Below the pieces are notes generated by a model. That model did not search any database. It worked only from the letters and a program-made list of their open reading frames with translations, and was not told where the DNA came from. A DNA stretch of 64,000 bases from assembly GCA_020186115.1 (NCBI GenBank), contig WSYJ01000155.1, forward strand, positions 81,267-145,266, given 5' to 3'. Every line of letters starts with the position of its first letter. The first letter of the stretch is position 1. Of the stretch, positions 9,164-18,881 are shown piece by piece. The translations under genes were made by a program, and so were the position numbers. This DNA is from Histomonas meleagridis (Eukaryota; Parabasalia; Tritrichomonadida; Dientamoebidae).

Positions 9164-10782
9164 ATGAAACCAAATGAACATTGCAACTGGGAAACACTTC
9201 GATCAATAAATCAAGCAATTTTTAGTTTGAATGAAGAAAATTTGTCTAAATCTTTAGGTTTAATAATCAACAAATTTGATGAAATCCATATTTTATCTTA
9301 TGATTTAATGATTATTCAAATGATATATTATTCCTTTGTAATTAAAAACAATGATGTAGATTTATTTTTTAATATTATAAAAGAAATAAGAACATTTGAA
9401 GAGAGTCATCAAATCAAATCTAATATATTTGATATATTTGGTCGATTTCTTAACAATGAGCATACACATGAATCATATTATCTTCTTGAAACTATGATTG
9501 AACATAATTTTCTTGAACCAAACATTGTAAAAAACAAACAGGATGTTTATTTTGCACATTATATGTCTAAAGAAGAATTAGCAATTTTAAGGGAACATGA
9601 TTTTGTCAATTATGAAGAACTTTCAAAGAATGATTGGGAATTACATAAGAAATTAATTAGAGAAGGACATAATGCAAATGAAATTGCAAAAATAATTCGA
9701 AATGATGAAATTGAAAAACTTCAAGAAATAACATCACAAAATGATTTTGACTTTAATCAAGAAATTGAACTATCACTTTATGAAAGATGCTCATTCATTA
9801 ATCGGTATAATGTTTTATTAATTGATTATGCAGCATTTTTTTCTTCAGTAAAATGTTTTAAATATTTACTTATAAATGGTGCAAGTGTAGAAAATACAGG
9901 CAAATATGCTCTTGCAGGTGGAAATGAAGAAATTATTCATTTATGTGAACAAAATCATTCATCATTTCAAAATGCATATGAAACAACAATTAAGTTTCAT
10001 CGAAATGATATCTTTAAATATTTTTATGATAATAAAATTATTGAAATTAATAATTTAGAAGATATAGGAGAAAAATGGGTTTCATATTTTAATTATGAAA
10101 TTTTTACATATCTAGAAAAAGAAGGAATGAAAATTAATGAAAATATCATTAACAAAGCAGCAATAATTGGAAACATATTTCTTATTAAACATTTTCTTGA
10201 AAGTAATAAAATTCCTAAATATATATTGGTATTTTCAGCAGGATCAATAAATATTGAACTTGTTAAATATATTTAAATACAAGAAGGAATTGATATTAAT
10301 GCTAAAGATATTTATTTTAATAATTTTATGATATTTCAAAATAATATTTGGAAAATATTTAAATTATTTAATACTGCACTTATGTGTGCATTTTTTTTTT
10401 GGTCATACAGAAATAGTTAAATTACTTCTTGAACAAGAAGGAATTGATATTAATGCTAAAAATATTTATATGTTTTATTTGAAATTTATTTTAATAATTT
10501 TATATTTTTAAATAATATTTGGAAATTATTTAAATTATTTGAAACAGCACTTATGAAAGCATCTGAAAGAGGTTATACAGAAATAGTTAAATTACTTCTT
10601 GAATAAGAAGGAATTGATGATAATACCAAAAATATTTATTTGTTTTGTTTTATGTTTATTTTAATAATTTAATGTTTCAAAATAATATTTGGAAATTATT
10701 TAATACAGCACTTATATGTGCATCTGAAAATGGACATATAGAAATAGTTAAATTACTTCTTTCATTTGAAGGACCACGGTGA
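9164..10782 (+). pseudogene. DUF3447/ankyrin-repeat gene with 77-nt inserts, inactivated (locus A)
   Basis: Exon-like block 1 (9164-10309, 382 codons) is a DUF3447-type N-terminus with degenerate ankyrin repeats (SKNDWELHKKLIREG, IRNDEIEKLQE, IDYAAFFSSVKCFKYLL). It carries a TAA at 10274-10276. Three intron-like inserts follow (10310-10369, 60 nt; 10464-10540, 77 nt; 10634-10701, 68 nt), separating ankyrin units 10370-10463, 10541-10633 and 10702-10782. Unit 2 has ten T residues where nine keep the frame (10391-10400), unit 3 has TAA at 10604-10606, and the last unit runs out of homology into TGA at 10780-10782. Block 1 has the same length as block 1 of the intact gene at 30176-33012. Three independent lesions mark it as dead; compare the two intact minus-strand relatives. 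Confidence 0.85.
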
Positions 10783-11871
10783 AATTTCACTAATTTTGTT
10801 GTCATATTTGAGAGATATCGTTGCCACATTTGAATGATATACAATTTAATTGACTAAGTTGGTTGCCATATTTCAGTAAATGATTATCGGCTTCATTCAA
10901 ATATGGCAACAGACTTAGTCAAATACCGAACGATAAAATATCTCGGAAATTGTTTGGTTATTGTTTTGAAAATTAGCACTTTTGTATTTGTGATTTAACA
11001 TTTTGCAAAAAAATAAAAAAAAAGTATAGTCAAATTAATTTGAAAAACTAATGTTAAAGTTATTATTTAATGGTTATTAATATCAAATCATCGAAGGAAA
11101 TTTATGGCTTCTTCTTCATTGTTATTACTTATCATTCAAACTTGCTATCTCAAAAAAATTTAATCTTCCACTAAATTCTTTCAGAATTTTTGAAGTTTTA
11201 TCTTTTCTTTTTGTTTTATAGTTAAATTACTTTAATTAGTTTTATCTTTTTCTAATAGAAAAATAATTGCTTCATGAATATTATATTTTGAGAATTTTCA
11301 TACGTCATTTTCATATTTTGACATTAACACAAAAATGAATATATTCAATGATCATAAATTATACTAATGACAAAAGGAAAAAAAAAAAGCAACGAAAGAT
11401 TTTTTTGGAGGTTGTATATCATTGACTCTAAACCAATTTACTTTCTTTTCATTAAAGTTTGAAACTACTTTATTCAATATTTTTTAAATCAATTTAAACG
11501 GAATGTTAGATTTACGTTATTTACATTATGGTTTATGCTTCAAAACACTCATTTCAAAAATAGTTTTACAGTAAATAAACATTTTTAAATTTATTTTCAT
11601 TTTTATTTATAGCATTAATTTTTTGTTTATATTGAACTCATTAATTTTCTTCATCATTTATAAATTGATTTGTTTCTTGATTTATTACTTTCGGTTTACT
11701 TTTTAAATTTGAATAAGTTATTTTACCATTGGCACTTATTTTTTTATTGATCGATGATTAGTTCCATGTCAATAAAGTGTAAGCGTGAAAGTTATATTCT
11801 GTGATGTTTTTTAAGCCATATGTTGTTTGATATTTATCATTACAAAATATAAAAATATATAATATTGAAAA
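10783..11871. other. Intergenic, about 1.1 kb, contains a palindromic element
   Basis: AT-rich spacer without coding potential between the ankyrin pseudogene and the 3' end of a BspA-like gene. The only structure seen is the hairpin element at 10850-10922. Confidence 0.55.
10850..10922. repeat. Hairpin / MITE-like inverted repeat
   Basis: Arms 10850-10873 and 10899-10922 (24 nt each) are inverted copies apart from a central 2-nt mismatch: TTGACTAAGT + GTTGCCATATTT against AAATATGGCAAC + ACTTAGTCAA. The loop is 25 nt. Outside the arms, GAGATATCGTT (left) and AACGATAAAATATCTC (right) continue the symmetry imperfectly, and a second copy of the GTTGCCA-ATTTGAATGA stretch lies at about 10820-10837. 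This looks like a small non-autonomous element or its remnant. Confidence 0.6.
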
Positions 11872-13744
11872 TTATATTTGTTCAATAAATTTTTCTTCTT
11901 GAAAATCTTCAGCAAATGGATCTTCTTCAATATTTATGTTACTTATTCCCGTAGTAAATGTATTTGTCGTTTCGTTTTCATTTTGTTCTGATTTATCATT
12001 TTCATAAATTTCTTCTTTTTTATTTCGAATATGTTTCAAAAATATAATTAATAATGTGATAATAGCTATTACTATAACAATTACACAAACAGAAATGATA
12101 ATAATTTTCGTTTTATTATCGTTGTTTTGATTATCATTAACATTAGTGTAAAACATTGTAAAGAAATTGGAATAATAATTATAATAAGTCGAATAAATAA
12201 CAATCGTATAATTGTAATAAATAAATTCTGTTTCAATATATGAAAATGTCGAATTGTTTATATATAATGAATATGTTTTCGTTTTTGTTTCATAAATAGT
12301 TAATGAATGTGTAATTGATAATGTAATTGTTAATGTGTATGAAAATGAAAATGATAATGAAATATCACTTTGAAGTGATGCAGTAAATGTATTTGAATTA
12401 GAAAATGTATTCGATTGACTAAATGAATATAATTCTGATAATGATATTGAATCTGACTGTGAATATGTATTTGATTGACTAAATGAATGCGTTGGAAGTG
12501 GTTCACATGTTCCTTCTGTGTTGTCTTTGGCAACATCTAAACTTCCAAATTTACTTCCGACGTATGTTGCATATGTGATAACACTTGTTGAAACATTAAA
12601 AAATGCACCTTCACTAATTTCTGGTTCTGAATCTCCATAATAATAAATGCATTGAAGATTATAACAATTACCAAATGCTGAACTTCCAATATTTTTTTAT
12701 TCCATATCCAAGTGTTAATAAAGTTAAATTAGAACATAATGCAAATGCATAATTTCCAATTGTTGTAACTGAATTTGGAATTGTAATGTTTTTGATTGAT
12801 GAACACATTGAAAATGCTGAACCACCAATTTCTGTAACATTTTCTCCAATGATAATCGTAACTAATTTAGAACATGACGAAAATGCATAAATTCCAATAG
12901 ATGATACTGAATTACCAAAATTAACTGAAACAACTGATGACCAATTTGAAAATGCATCACCTGGAATTGAATAAATATTTTCACTGATAATTATATATTT
13001 CACAATATTTTTATATTGAGAAATTTCATTAAATTCATTTGAATATATGATTGTAAGTGTTAAATTATCTCCATTATATATTTGATAAGAACTCATGAAA
13101 AACATAACAAAAATTAAAATATTTTCAGTTTTTTTCTTTTCGTTTGCTTTCAATGTATATTTGGTCGTTAATATTTTCTGAACTGAAATTGTGTTTTTCT
13201 GATAGAATTTGATATGAATAACCGAAAATATCATTGAAAAAACGATGGTTAAATGAGGTAAAACATTCAAAATGTTTGGTTTTTCTTCGTTGTAGTTTCG
13301 CATCATCAAAAAATGTGAAAATTCACGTTTTATAGGATATACATCTTCATAAGATTTGTTATATGTTTTATCAGATTTACCATTTTTGACAAATATATCA
13401 ATTTCAAAGTATTTTCCCAAAATGTTTGAAAAATATGTTCTTGGAATTTTTTGTTTGTTATTAAAATTCTGATGTACAACTATTGTAGATTTACTGTATG
13501 ATATCAAATTTAAAAATAATTTGTTTATCAAAACTTTATAATTATTGTTAAATCTTTTAAATTTTTTGTTCATAATTTCATTAATTGATACATCTTCATC
13601 ACATTTGTAAGTCATAGCTTTCTTGTTTTCGTGGTTTTGTATTTGTAATATTTCTTTTTGAATGATATAAGGTGTAATAAGCTTTGTATCGGTTACAAAT
13701 CGTTTCATCATGATCAAAATGCTGAACAAAAGAAAGATCTTCAT
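11872..13744 (-). CDS. BspA-like leucine-rich-repeat surface protein, one-base frameshift
   Basis: Begins with a signal-peptide-like MKIFLLFSILIMM. After a poorly conserved N-terminal stretch come TpLRR/BspA-type repeats (IPGDAFSNWSSVVSVNF, IGIYAFSSCSKLVTIII, IGGSAFSMCSSIKNITI, IGNYAFALCSNLTLLTL), then Ser/Thr/Gln-rich and Tyr-rich stretches. A transmembrane helix follows (IIIISVCVIVIVIAIITLLIIF), with an acidic tail ending EEKFIEQI. The frame breaks at a run of seven T (plus strand 12692-12698) where the paralogue at 14489-16162 has six (15204-15209); beyond it the frame is open to the stop. So it is either one disabled gene or an assembly error in a homopolymer. Compared with the paralogue it has 26 extra residues in the Ser-rich part. 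BspA-like proteins are cell-surface adhesin candidates in trichomonads. Confidence 0.8.
12145..13154 (-). repeat. Duplicated BspA ectodomain block, copy 1
   Basis: Near-identical to 14735-15665, covering the LRR ectodomain but neither the signal peptide/N-terminus nor the membrane helix and tail. Differences seen are scattered substitutions, a 78-nt in-frame addition and the single extra T. Confidence 0.85.
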
Positions 13745-14488
13745 GTTTCAGCTTGTAATATATCTATAGACCTTCACCAATTACACATCGGCTATCTCAA
13801 AAGTTTAAAATCTCACGGTTAAACTTTTAAAAACCTGTTGTTTTATTGTCGTTTTTCAAACCGATTTTGAGATATTTGAATCGATTTTTTAAGACGACAA
13901 TCAAAGAAACAGCTTTATAACATTATAAATACACTTTTAAATAACATAATGAATATATGTTATAGAACAGAATTTATGCTTTAATTTGGTGTGCCGTTCA
14001 TTTATCAAAGATGTTTTTATCACATAAAATTAATACTTTTTTAAAACATTGGCAATTCTGTTATTTCTTGCTATTATAGTTTATTATATATATATATATA
14101 TAATAAACAAAATATAAAGAGCTCTTTATGTACATAAATCAATTACATTGTATCTTTAATTTAAAAGATATTTTTTGATTTTGAGAATAATGAACTCAAG
14201 TAAAGTTTATCAAAATTCATTCAAAAGCTTTTGAACATTTAATGTATTGACAATCATGATTCAAAATTATTGATCGTTTGCAACAATGTTTACCTTATTA
14301 TATTCAAAGTCAGTGAATATTATTCAAACATCATAAAATCCAAAATTTCATATTTAAATAAACTAATTCAAAACATTTTAAAGTCAAAATGATATTATCG
14401 TTAATATGAATTTATTTTATTTTATATGACAACACATAATTTTTGTATAAAAATTATATCAAAAAATGTTTATTATTACACATTTTAT
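13745..14488. other. Intergenic, 744 bp, with a 30-bp perfect palindrome
   Basis: AT-rich spacer between two tandem BspA-like genes on the minus strand. At 14079-14108 a perfect palindrome of 30 bp (GTTTATTA, alternating TA, TAATAAAC) could form a cruciform. No ORF of note. Confidence 0.55.
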
Positions 14489-16162
14489 TCATAGCCAATT
14501 GTCTTCATCTTCTTTCGCAATATCTTCAACTAAACTATTTACTTCTTCGATTTGCTTTGTACTTGACGTTGTCGTGTCCTTAAATTGTAACTTTGAAATC
14601 GATTTTTCTTTCTTATTATTACTTCTCACTAAAAATATAACAATTCCAACAATGATCAAAACAAATGCAAATGATCCGCAAATAATTCCAATCAAAGCAT
14701 TCGTCGTAATTCCTTTTGGTGAATTTTCATTGGAAGTGTAAAACATTGTAAAGAAATTGGAATAATAATTATAATAAGTCGAATATATAACAATCGTATA
14801 ATTGTAATAAATAAATTCTGTTTCAATATATGAAAATGTCGAATTGTTTATATATAATGAATATGTTTTCGTTTTTGTTTCATAAATAGTTAATGAATGT
14901 GTAATTGATAATGTAATTGTTAATGTGTATGAAAATGAAAATGAAAATGAAATATCACTTTGTAATGATGCAGTAAATGTATTTGATTGACTAAATGAAT
15001 GCGTTGGAAGTGGTTCACATGTTCCTTCTGTGTTGTCTTTGGCAACATCTAAACTTCCAAATTTACTTCCGACGTATGTTGCATATGTGATAACACTTGT
15101 TGAAACATTAAAAAATGCACCTTCACTAATTTCTGGTTCTGAATCTCCATAATAATAAATGCATTGAAGATTATAACAATTACCAAATGCTGAACTTCCA
15201 ATATTTTTTATTCCATATCCAAGTGTTAATAAAGTTAAATTAGAACATAATGCAAATGCATAATTTCCAATTGTTGTAACTGAATTTGGAATTGTAATGT
15301 TTTTGATTGATGAACACATTGAAAATGCTGAACCACCAATTTCTGTAACATTTTCTCCAATTATAATCGTAACTAATTTAGAACATGACGAAAATGCATA
15401 AATTCCAATAGATGATACTGAATTACCAAAATTAACTGAAACAACTGATGACCATTCTGAAAATGCATCACCTGGAATTGAATAAATATTTTCACTGATA
15501 ATTATATATTTCACAATATTTTTATATTGAGAAATTTCATTAAATTCATTTGAATATATGATTGTAAGTGTTAAATTATCTCCATTATATATTTGATAAG
15601 AACTCATGAAAAACATAACAAAAATTAAAATATTTTCAGTTTTTTTCTTTTCGTTTGCTTTCAATTTATTCATTAAAAATTTGATTTCATAAAATAAAAA
15701 AAATCCCAAAATAAAAAAGTTATACATTAGAACTTGAGCATTTTCATTGAATTTGAACATTTTCTTCATGAAATTATTATTCATTGAAATTGGTAAATGA
15801 GCTTTTAATGAAAAATGATTATATGTCAAAGAAAAGAATTTGAAATAATGTTTAACATATGACATCAGTAACTTTAATAAAGAGGAATGATGCTGATATT
15901 CTTCTGTGATATAATTAAATGTATTTGATTCATTCGCTTTTAGCATAATATAATTTGTGACTTTAATGGATACACACTCTTTGTTATGGGATGAGAATGG
16001 TAAACATGTATGTCCTTTGGATTCTAAAGTGAAATAAGTGGAATGTTTGAGAGTTTGAGAAATAGATAATTGATCACTAGAAATCTTTGAACCTGAATTT
16101 TTTGGAGAGGTTTGTAATGAGCAAAAGAAACACATGGGTAAAGCCAAAAAGAAAGAACACAT
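14489..16162 (-). CDS. BspA-like leucine-rich-repeat surface protein
   Basis: 557 residues, intact. It starts at ATG 16162 with a hydrophobic signal-like segment (MCSFFLALPMCFFCSL). About 165 residues with no recognisable domain follow, then the same BspA-type repeats as the neighbouring copy (IPGDAFSEW, IGIYAFSSCSKL, IGGSAFSMCSSI, IGNYAFALCSNL, IGSSAFGNCYNL). A Ser/Thr/Tyr-rich stalk follows, then a single transmembrane helix (ALIGIICGSFAFVLIIVGIV) and a short charged tail ending EDEDNWL. Predicted type I surface protein. Only the ectodomain is nearly identical to the neighbouring gene; signal region, helix and tail differ, suggesting exchange of a central cassette. Confidence 0.85.
   Translation of the reverse strand: MCSFFLALPMCFFCSLQTSPKNSGSKISSDQLSISQTLKHSTYFTLESKGHTCLPFSSHNKECVSIKVTNYIMLKANESNTFNYITEEYQHHSSLLKLLMSYVKHYFKFFSLTYNHFSLKAHLPISMNNNFMKKMFKFNENAQVLMYNFFILGFFLFYEIKFLMNKLKANEKKKTENILIFVMFFMSSYQIYNGDNLTLTIIYSNEFNEISQYKNIVKYIIISENIYSIPGDAFSEWSSVVSVNFGNSVSSIGIYAFSSCSKLVTIIIGENVTEIGGSAFSMCSSIKNITIPNSVTTIGNYAFALCSNLTLLTLGYGIKNIGSSAFGNCYNLQCIYYYGDSEPEISEGAFFNVSTSVITYATYVGSKFGSLDVAKDNTEGTCEPLPTHSFSQSNTFTASLQSDISFSFSFSYTLTITLSITHSLTIYETKTKTYSLYINNSTFSYIETEFIYYNYTIVIYSTYYNYYSNFFTMFYTSNENSPKGITTNALIGIICGSFAFVLIIVGIVIFLVRSNNKKEKSISKLQFKDTTTSSTKQIEEVNSLVEDIAKEDEDNWL
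14735..15665 (-). repeat. Duplicated BspA ectodomain block, copy 2
   Basis: Counterpart of 12145-13154; see that entry. Homology stops sharply at both ends. Confidence 0.85.
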
Positions 16163-16772
16163 TTGCGATAAAACTTGAGAAACTTGCTAATAAATCAGTC
16201 AAAAACGATACAGAGAGTTTCAACCGGTTCGCGTTTTCGTCGGTTCATTGGTTTAACATTTGTTGATGCATGTTTTGTTGTTTTTGCGATCGGAAGCTGT
16301 TTACAAAGCTGAAAACGTAATATTTTTATTGAAAAGTGACAGAAAGTCCCCTCATTTCAATTGCCAAAACAACAACAAAAAAAAAAAAAATGAAAGAAAG
16401 TGATATCGTTCGACTTATGAAAGAAAAACGCTCAAAAAGTTTGCTTCGACACAATTACGTATTGAATTTTGGGGAGCTCCCCTAGTAAAACTCTAAACGG
16501 CTGCGTTTTTGTTTACCAACTGATTTAACTTTCATGAACTAATAATTTGTCATCATTTTTGTACTGAATCAACCAAGAAATACATATAATCTCGGCTTCA
16601 TTTCCGCTAACAATTTCACAATTCCAAGAATAAGCTTCGCGTTGTTCGGTGAGCAAACAAAAAGAAATTTTAAAAAAGAACTCATTGAGAATAAATAAAA
16701 ATATTAAAACGTTAACAGAATACTTTACTCAATAAATCATAGAAAAAGTAAAATGCAAAAGATGCAAATTGT
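16163..16772. other. Intergenic, 610 bp, no gene seen
   Basis: Lies between the start of the BspA-like gene and the 3' end of actin, both on the minus strand. It contains a 12-bp perfect GC-rich palindrome GGGGAGCTCCCC (16471-16482) and an A-rich run near 16378. No ORF. Confidence 0.5.
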
Positions 16773-17904
16773 TTAGAAGCACTTGCGGTGGACAATTCCT
16801 GGACCAGCTTCGTTGTATTCGTCACGTGTGATAACCATTTGTGGGAATGTGGCAAGGGAGGCGAGGATGGAGCCACCGATCCAAACTGCGTATTTACGTT
16901 CTGGTGGGGGCGACGACTTTGATCTTCATTGTTGGTGGTGCGAGGCGGACCATTTCCTTCTCCATACGTTCTGGGAGACCTTCGAACATTGTGGTACCAC
17001 CAGAAAGAACAATGTTAGCGTAGAGATCCTTACGGACATCAATATCGCATGCCATGATGGAGTTGAAGAGGGTTTGGTCGATACCTTCGAATTCGAAACC
17101 ATTGAAGTGTGGCTTGAAAAGAAGTTCTGGGCACCTGAAGCGCTCGTTGGCGATGGTGATGACGTTGCCATCTGGAAGTGTGTATGAGATGTCGCATTCG
17201 GATGTTGTGGCGGCCTTGTTCATTTCTTCGTCGAAATCAAGAGCAACATATGCATGCTTCTCCTTGATATCACGAACAATTTCCTTTTCGGCGGATGTTG
17301 TGAAGGTGTAACCACGTTCGTTGAGGATCTTTTGGAGGTAGGCTGTGAGATCACGACCGGCGAGGTTGATACGCATGATGGCGTGTGGAAGGGAGTAGCC
17401 TTCGTAGATTGGAACTGTGTGGGAAACACCATCACCTGCATCGAAAACGATACCGGTTGTACGACCTGATGAGTAAAGGGAAAGAACGGCTTGGATACCA
17501 ACATAGAATGCTGGAACGTTGAATGTTTCGAATTGGAGTTGGATCATCTTTTCACGGTTGGCCTTTGGGTTCATTGGGGCTTCTGTAAGAAGAACTGGAT
17601 GTTCAGCTGGGTCAACACGTAATTCGTTGTAGAATGTGTGGTGCCAGATCTTTTCCATATCGTCCCAGTTGGTAACGATACCGTGTTCAATTGGGTACTT
17701 AAGGATAAGGATACCTGCCTTAGCACATGCTTCATCACCAACATATGTATCCTTGTTTTGACCACCAGCGATTGTTTGGACATACTTTGGACGACCAACA
17801 ATTGATGGGAAAACTGAGCGTGGTGCTTCATCACCAGCAAAACCAGCCTTGCACATACCGGAACCATTATCGATAACTAATGTTTGAACTTCGTCTTCAG
17901 CCAT
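16773..17904 (-). CDS. Actin, single-base frameshift near the C-terminus
   Basis: Starts [21 protein letters not shown] and follows conventional actin throughout: phosphate loops [19 protein letters not shown] and [46 protein letters not shown] and [16 protein letters not shown]. After KIKVVAP the frame breaks because a C run holds five bases (plus strand GGGGG, 16906-16910) where four are needed. Beyond it the remaining residues [18 protein letters not shown]... through GIVHRKCF and TAAAC are perfect. Removing one base gives exactly 376 residues. Codon use is strongly biased as expected for actin. Either an assembly error or a very fresh lesion; nothing else is wrong. Initiator-like motifs precede the ATG. 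Confidence 0.9.
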
Positions 17905-17910
17905 TAGATG

Positions 17911-17922
17911 AAAGTGAAGTGA
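17911..17922 (-). promoter_or_regulatory. Overlapping initiator-like motifs before actin
   Basis: On the minus strand TCACTTCACTTT sits 6 nt upstream of the actin ATG, giving two overlapping matches to TCAYW. This is the usual position for a trichomonad initiator. Confidence 0.5.
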
Positions 17923-18161
17923 ACTAACAAATGCACTTTTTCAATTGAATTTTTGGGACAAATCGAAAAGAATTCTTGAAGAATAGTGTCAACATATTTT
18001 CATTCAAATAAATGTGACAGGAAATTTGTCACAAAATTATAAGAAGATAAGGAACAAATTCCTTCCTAAAAATCTAATGTTTACTTTATCAAAACTTATT
18101 TGTTTTGATTTGAAAATGTTAATTAAGTGGAAGTTTTGATTTGTATCCAAAATATTAGACA

Positions 18162-18785
18162 ATGAAACATACCATCATAAAAATCACACCGATTATTATA
18201 TCTTTAGCTTATTTTGTAGATAACATTTGGGCTTTGATTATTTCATTGATTTGGTTTTCGTCTAATCCAAAATATCAATATATTGAAATTTCAAATAATG
18301 GAAAATTTAACATAATCATTAAAGATTATACAACTCATTCAATTATTCAAATAGGTTTCATTTCAACTGAGTTGTCTTTAGCAGTGATTACATTGATTTT
18401 ATTCTTAGCTCAATCAAAATATTGTTTTATGTTTTTTTATTGTATCACTTTTTTGGTTAGTATTGGTACTATTTCTATGCATGGGATTATTGTTCATATT
18501 ACTTCCACACAAATTTGTTTTCGCAATTTTCAAAGTAAATTTCCTAATAATTGTTTTACTGCTCACGAAAATAATATAAGTATTTTACCGTTTTCTATTT
18601 TCATACATTTTTTTATGGCTCTTTATTTTTGGATCTTTGTTCATGCAGTATCCCAAGGAGATCAAGAGGCAACATCATCATCAAACGAAGAATATGTCGT
18701 GTACCCTAACAATGAAATCCAAATGGATCATTATTATCAGCAACCTCTACATGATTATCAACCTGAAATCATTCTTTCTAAATAA
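18162..18785 (+). CDS. Four-helix membrane protein, unknown function
   Basis: 207 residues. Hydrophobic helices at about 5-33, 61-84, 87-113 and 143-163. Between helices 3 and 4 is a roughly 29-residue loop with two Cys (119 and 131). The 44-residue tail is polar with several Tyr (YVVYP, DHYYQQ, DYQPEIIL), resembling sorting or phosphorylation motifs. The four-helix plan recalls tetraspanins, but the CCG signature and large second loop are missing, so I leave it unnamed. The stop reads TAAAC. Confidence 0.65.
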   Translation: MKHTIIKITPIIISLAYFVDNIWALIISLIWFSSNPKYQYIEISNNGKFNIIIKDYTTHSIIQIGFISTELSLAVITLILFLAQSKYCFMFFYCITFLVSIGTISMHGIIVHITSTQICFRNFQSKFPNNCFTAHENNISILPFSIFIHFFMALYFWIFVHAVSQGDQEATSSSNEEYVVYPNNEIQMDHYYQQPLHDYQPEIILSK

Positions 18786-18881
18786 ACAATTCAACTATAG
18801 CAATTTAATAAGTTGGTTTTAAAGCCAAAATTATAAATTTTGTTTTTGTATTTAAAATAATAATCAATTAATTGCTTATGA

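Noticed and set aside
16783-17504. Plus- and minus-strand ORFs within actin
   Set aside because: Shadows of the biased actin codons in other frames.
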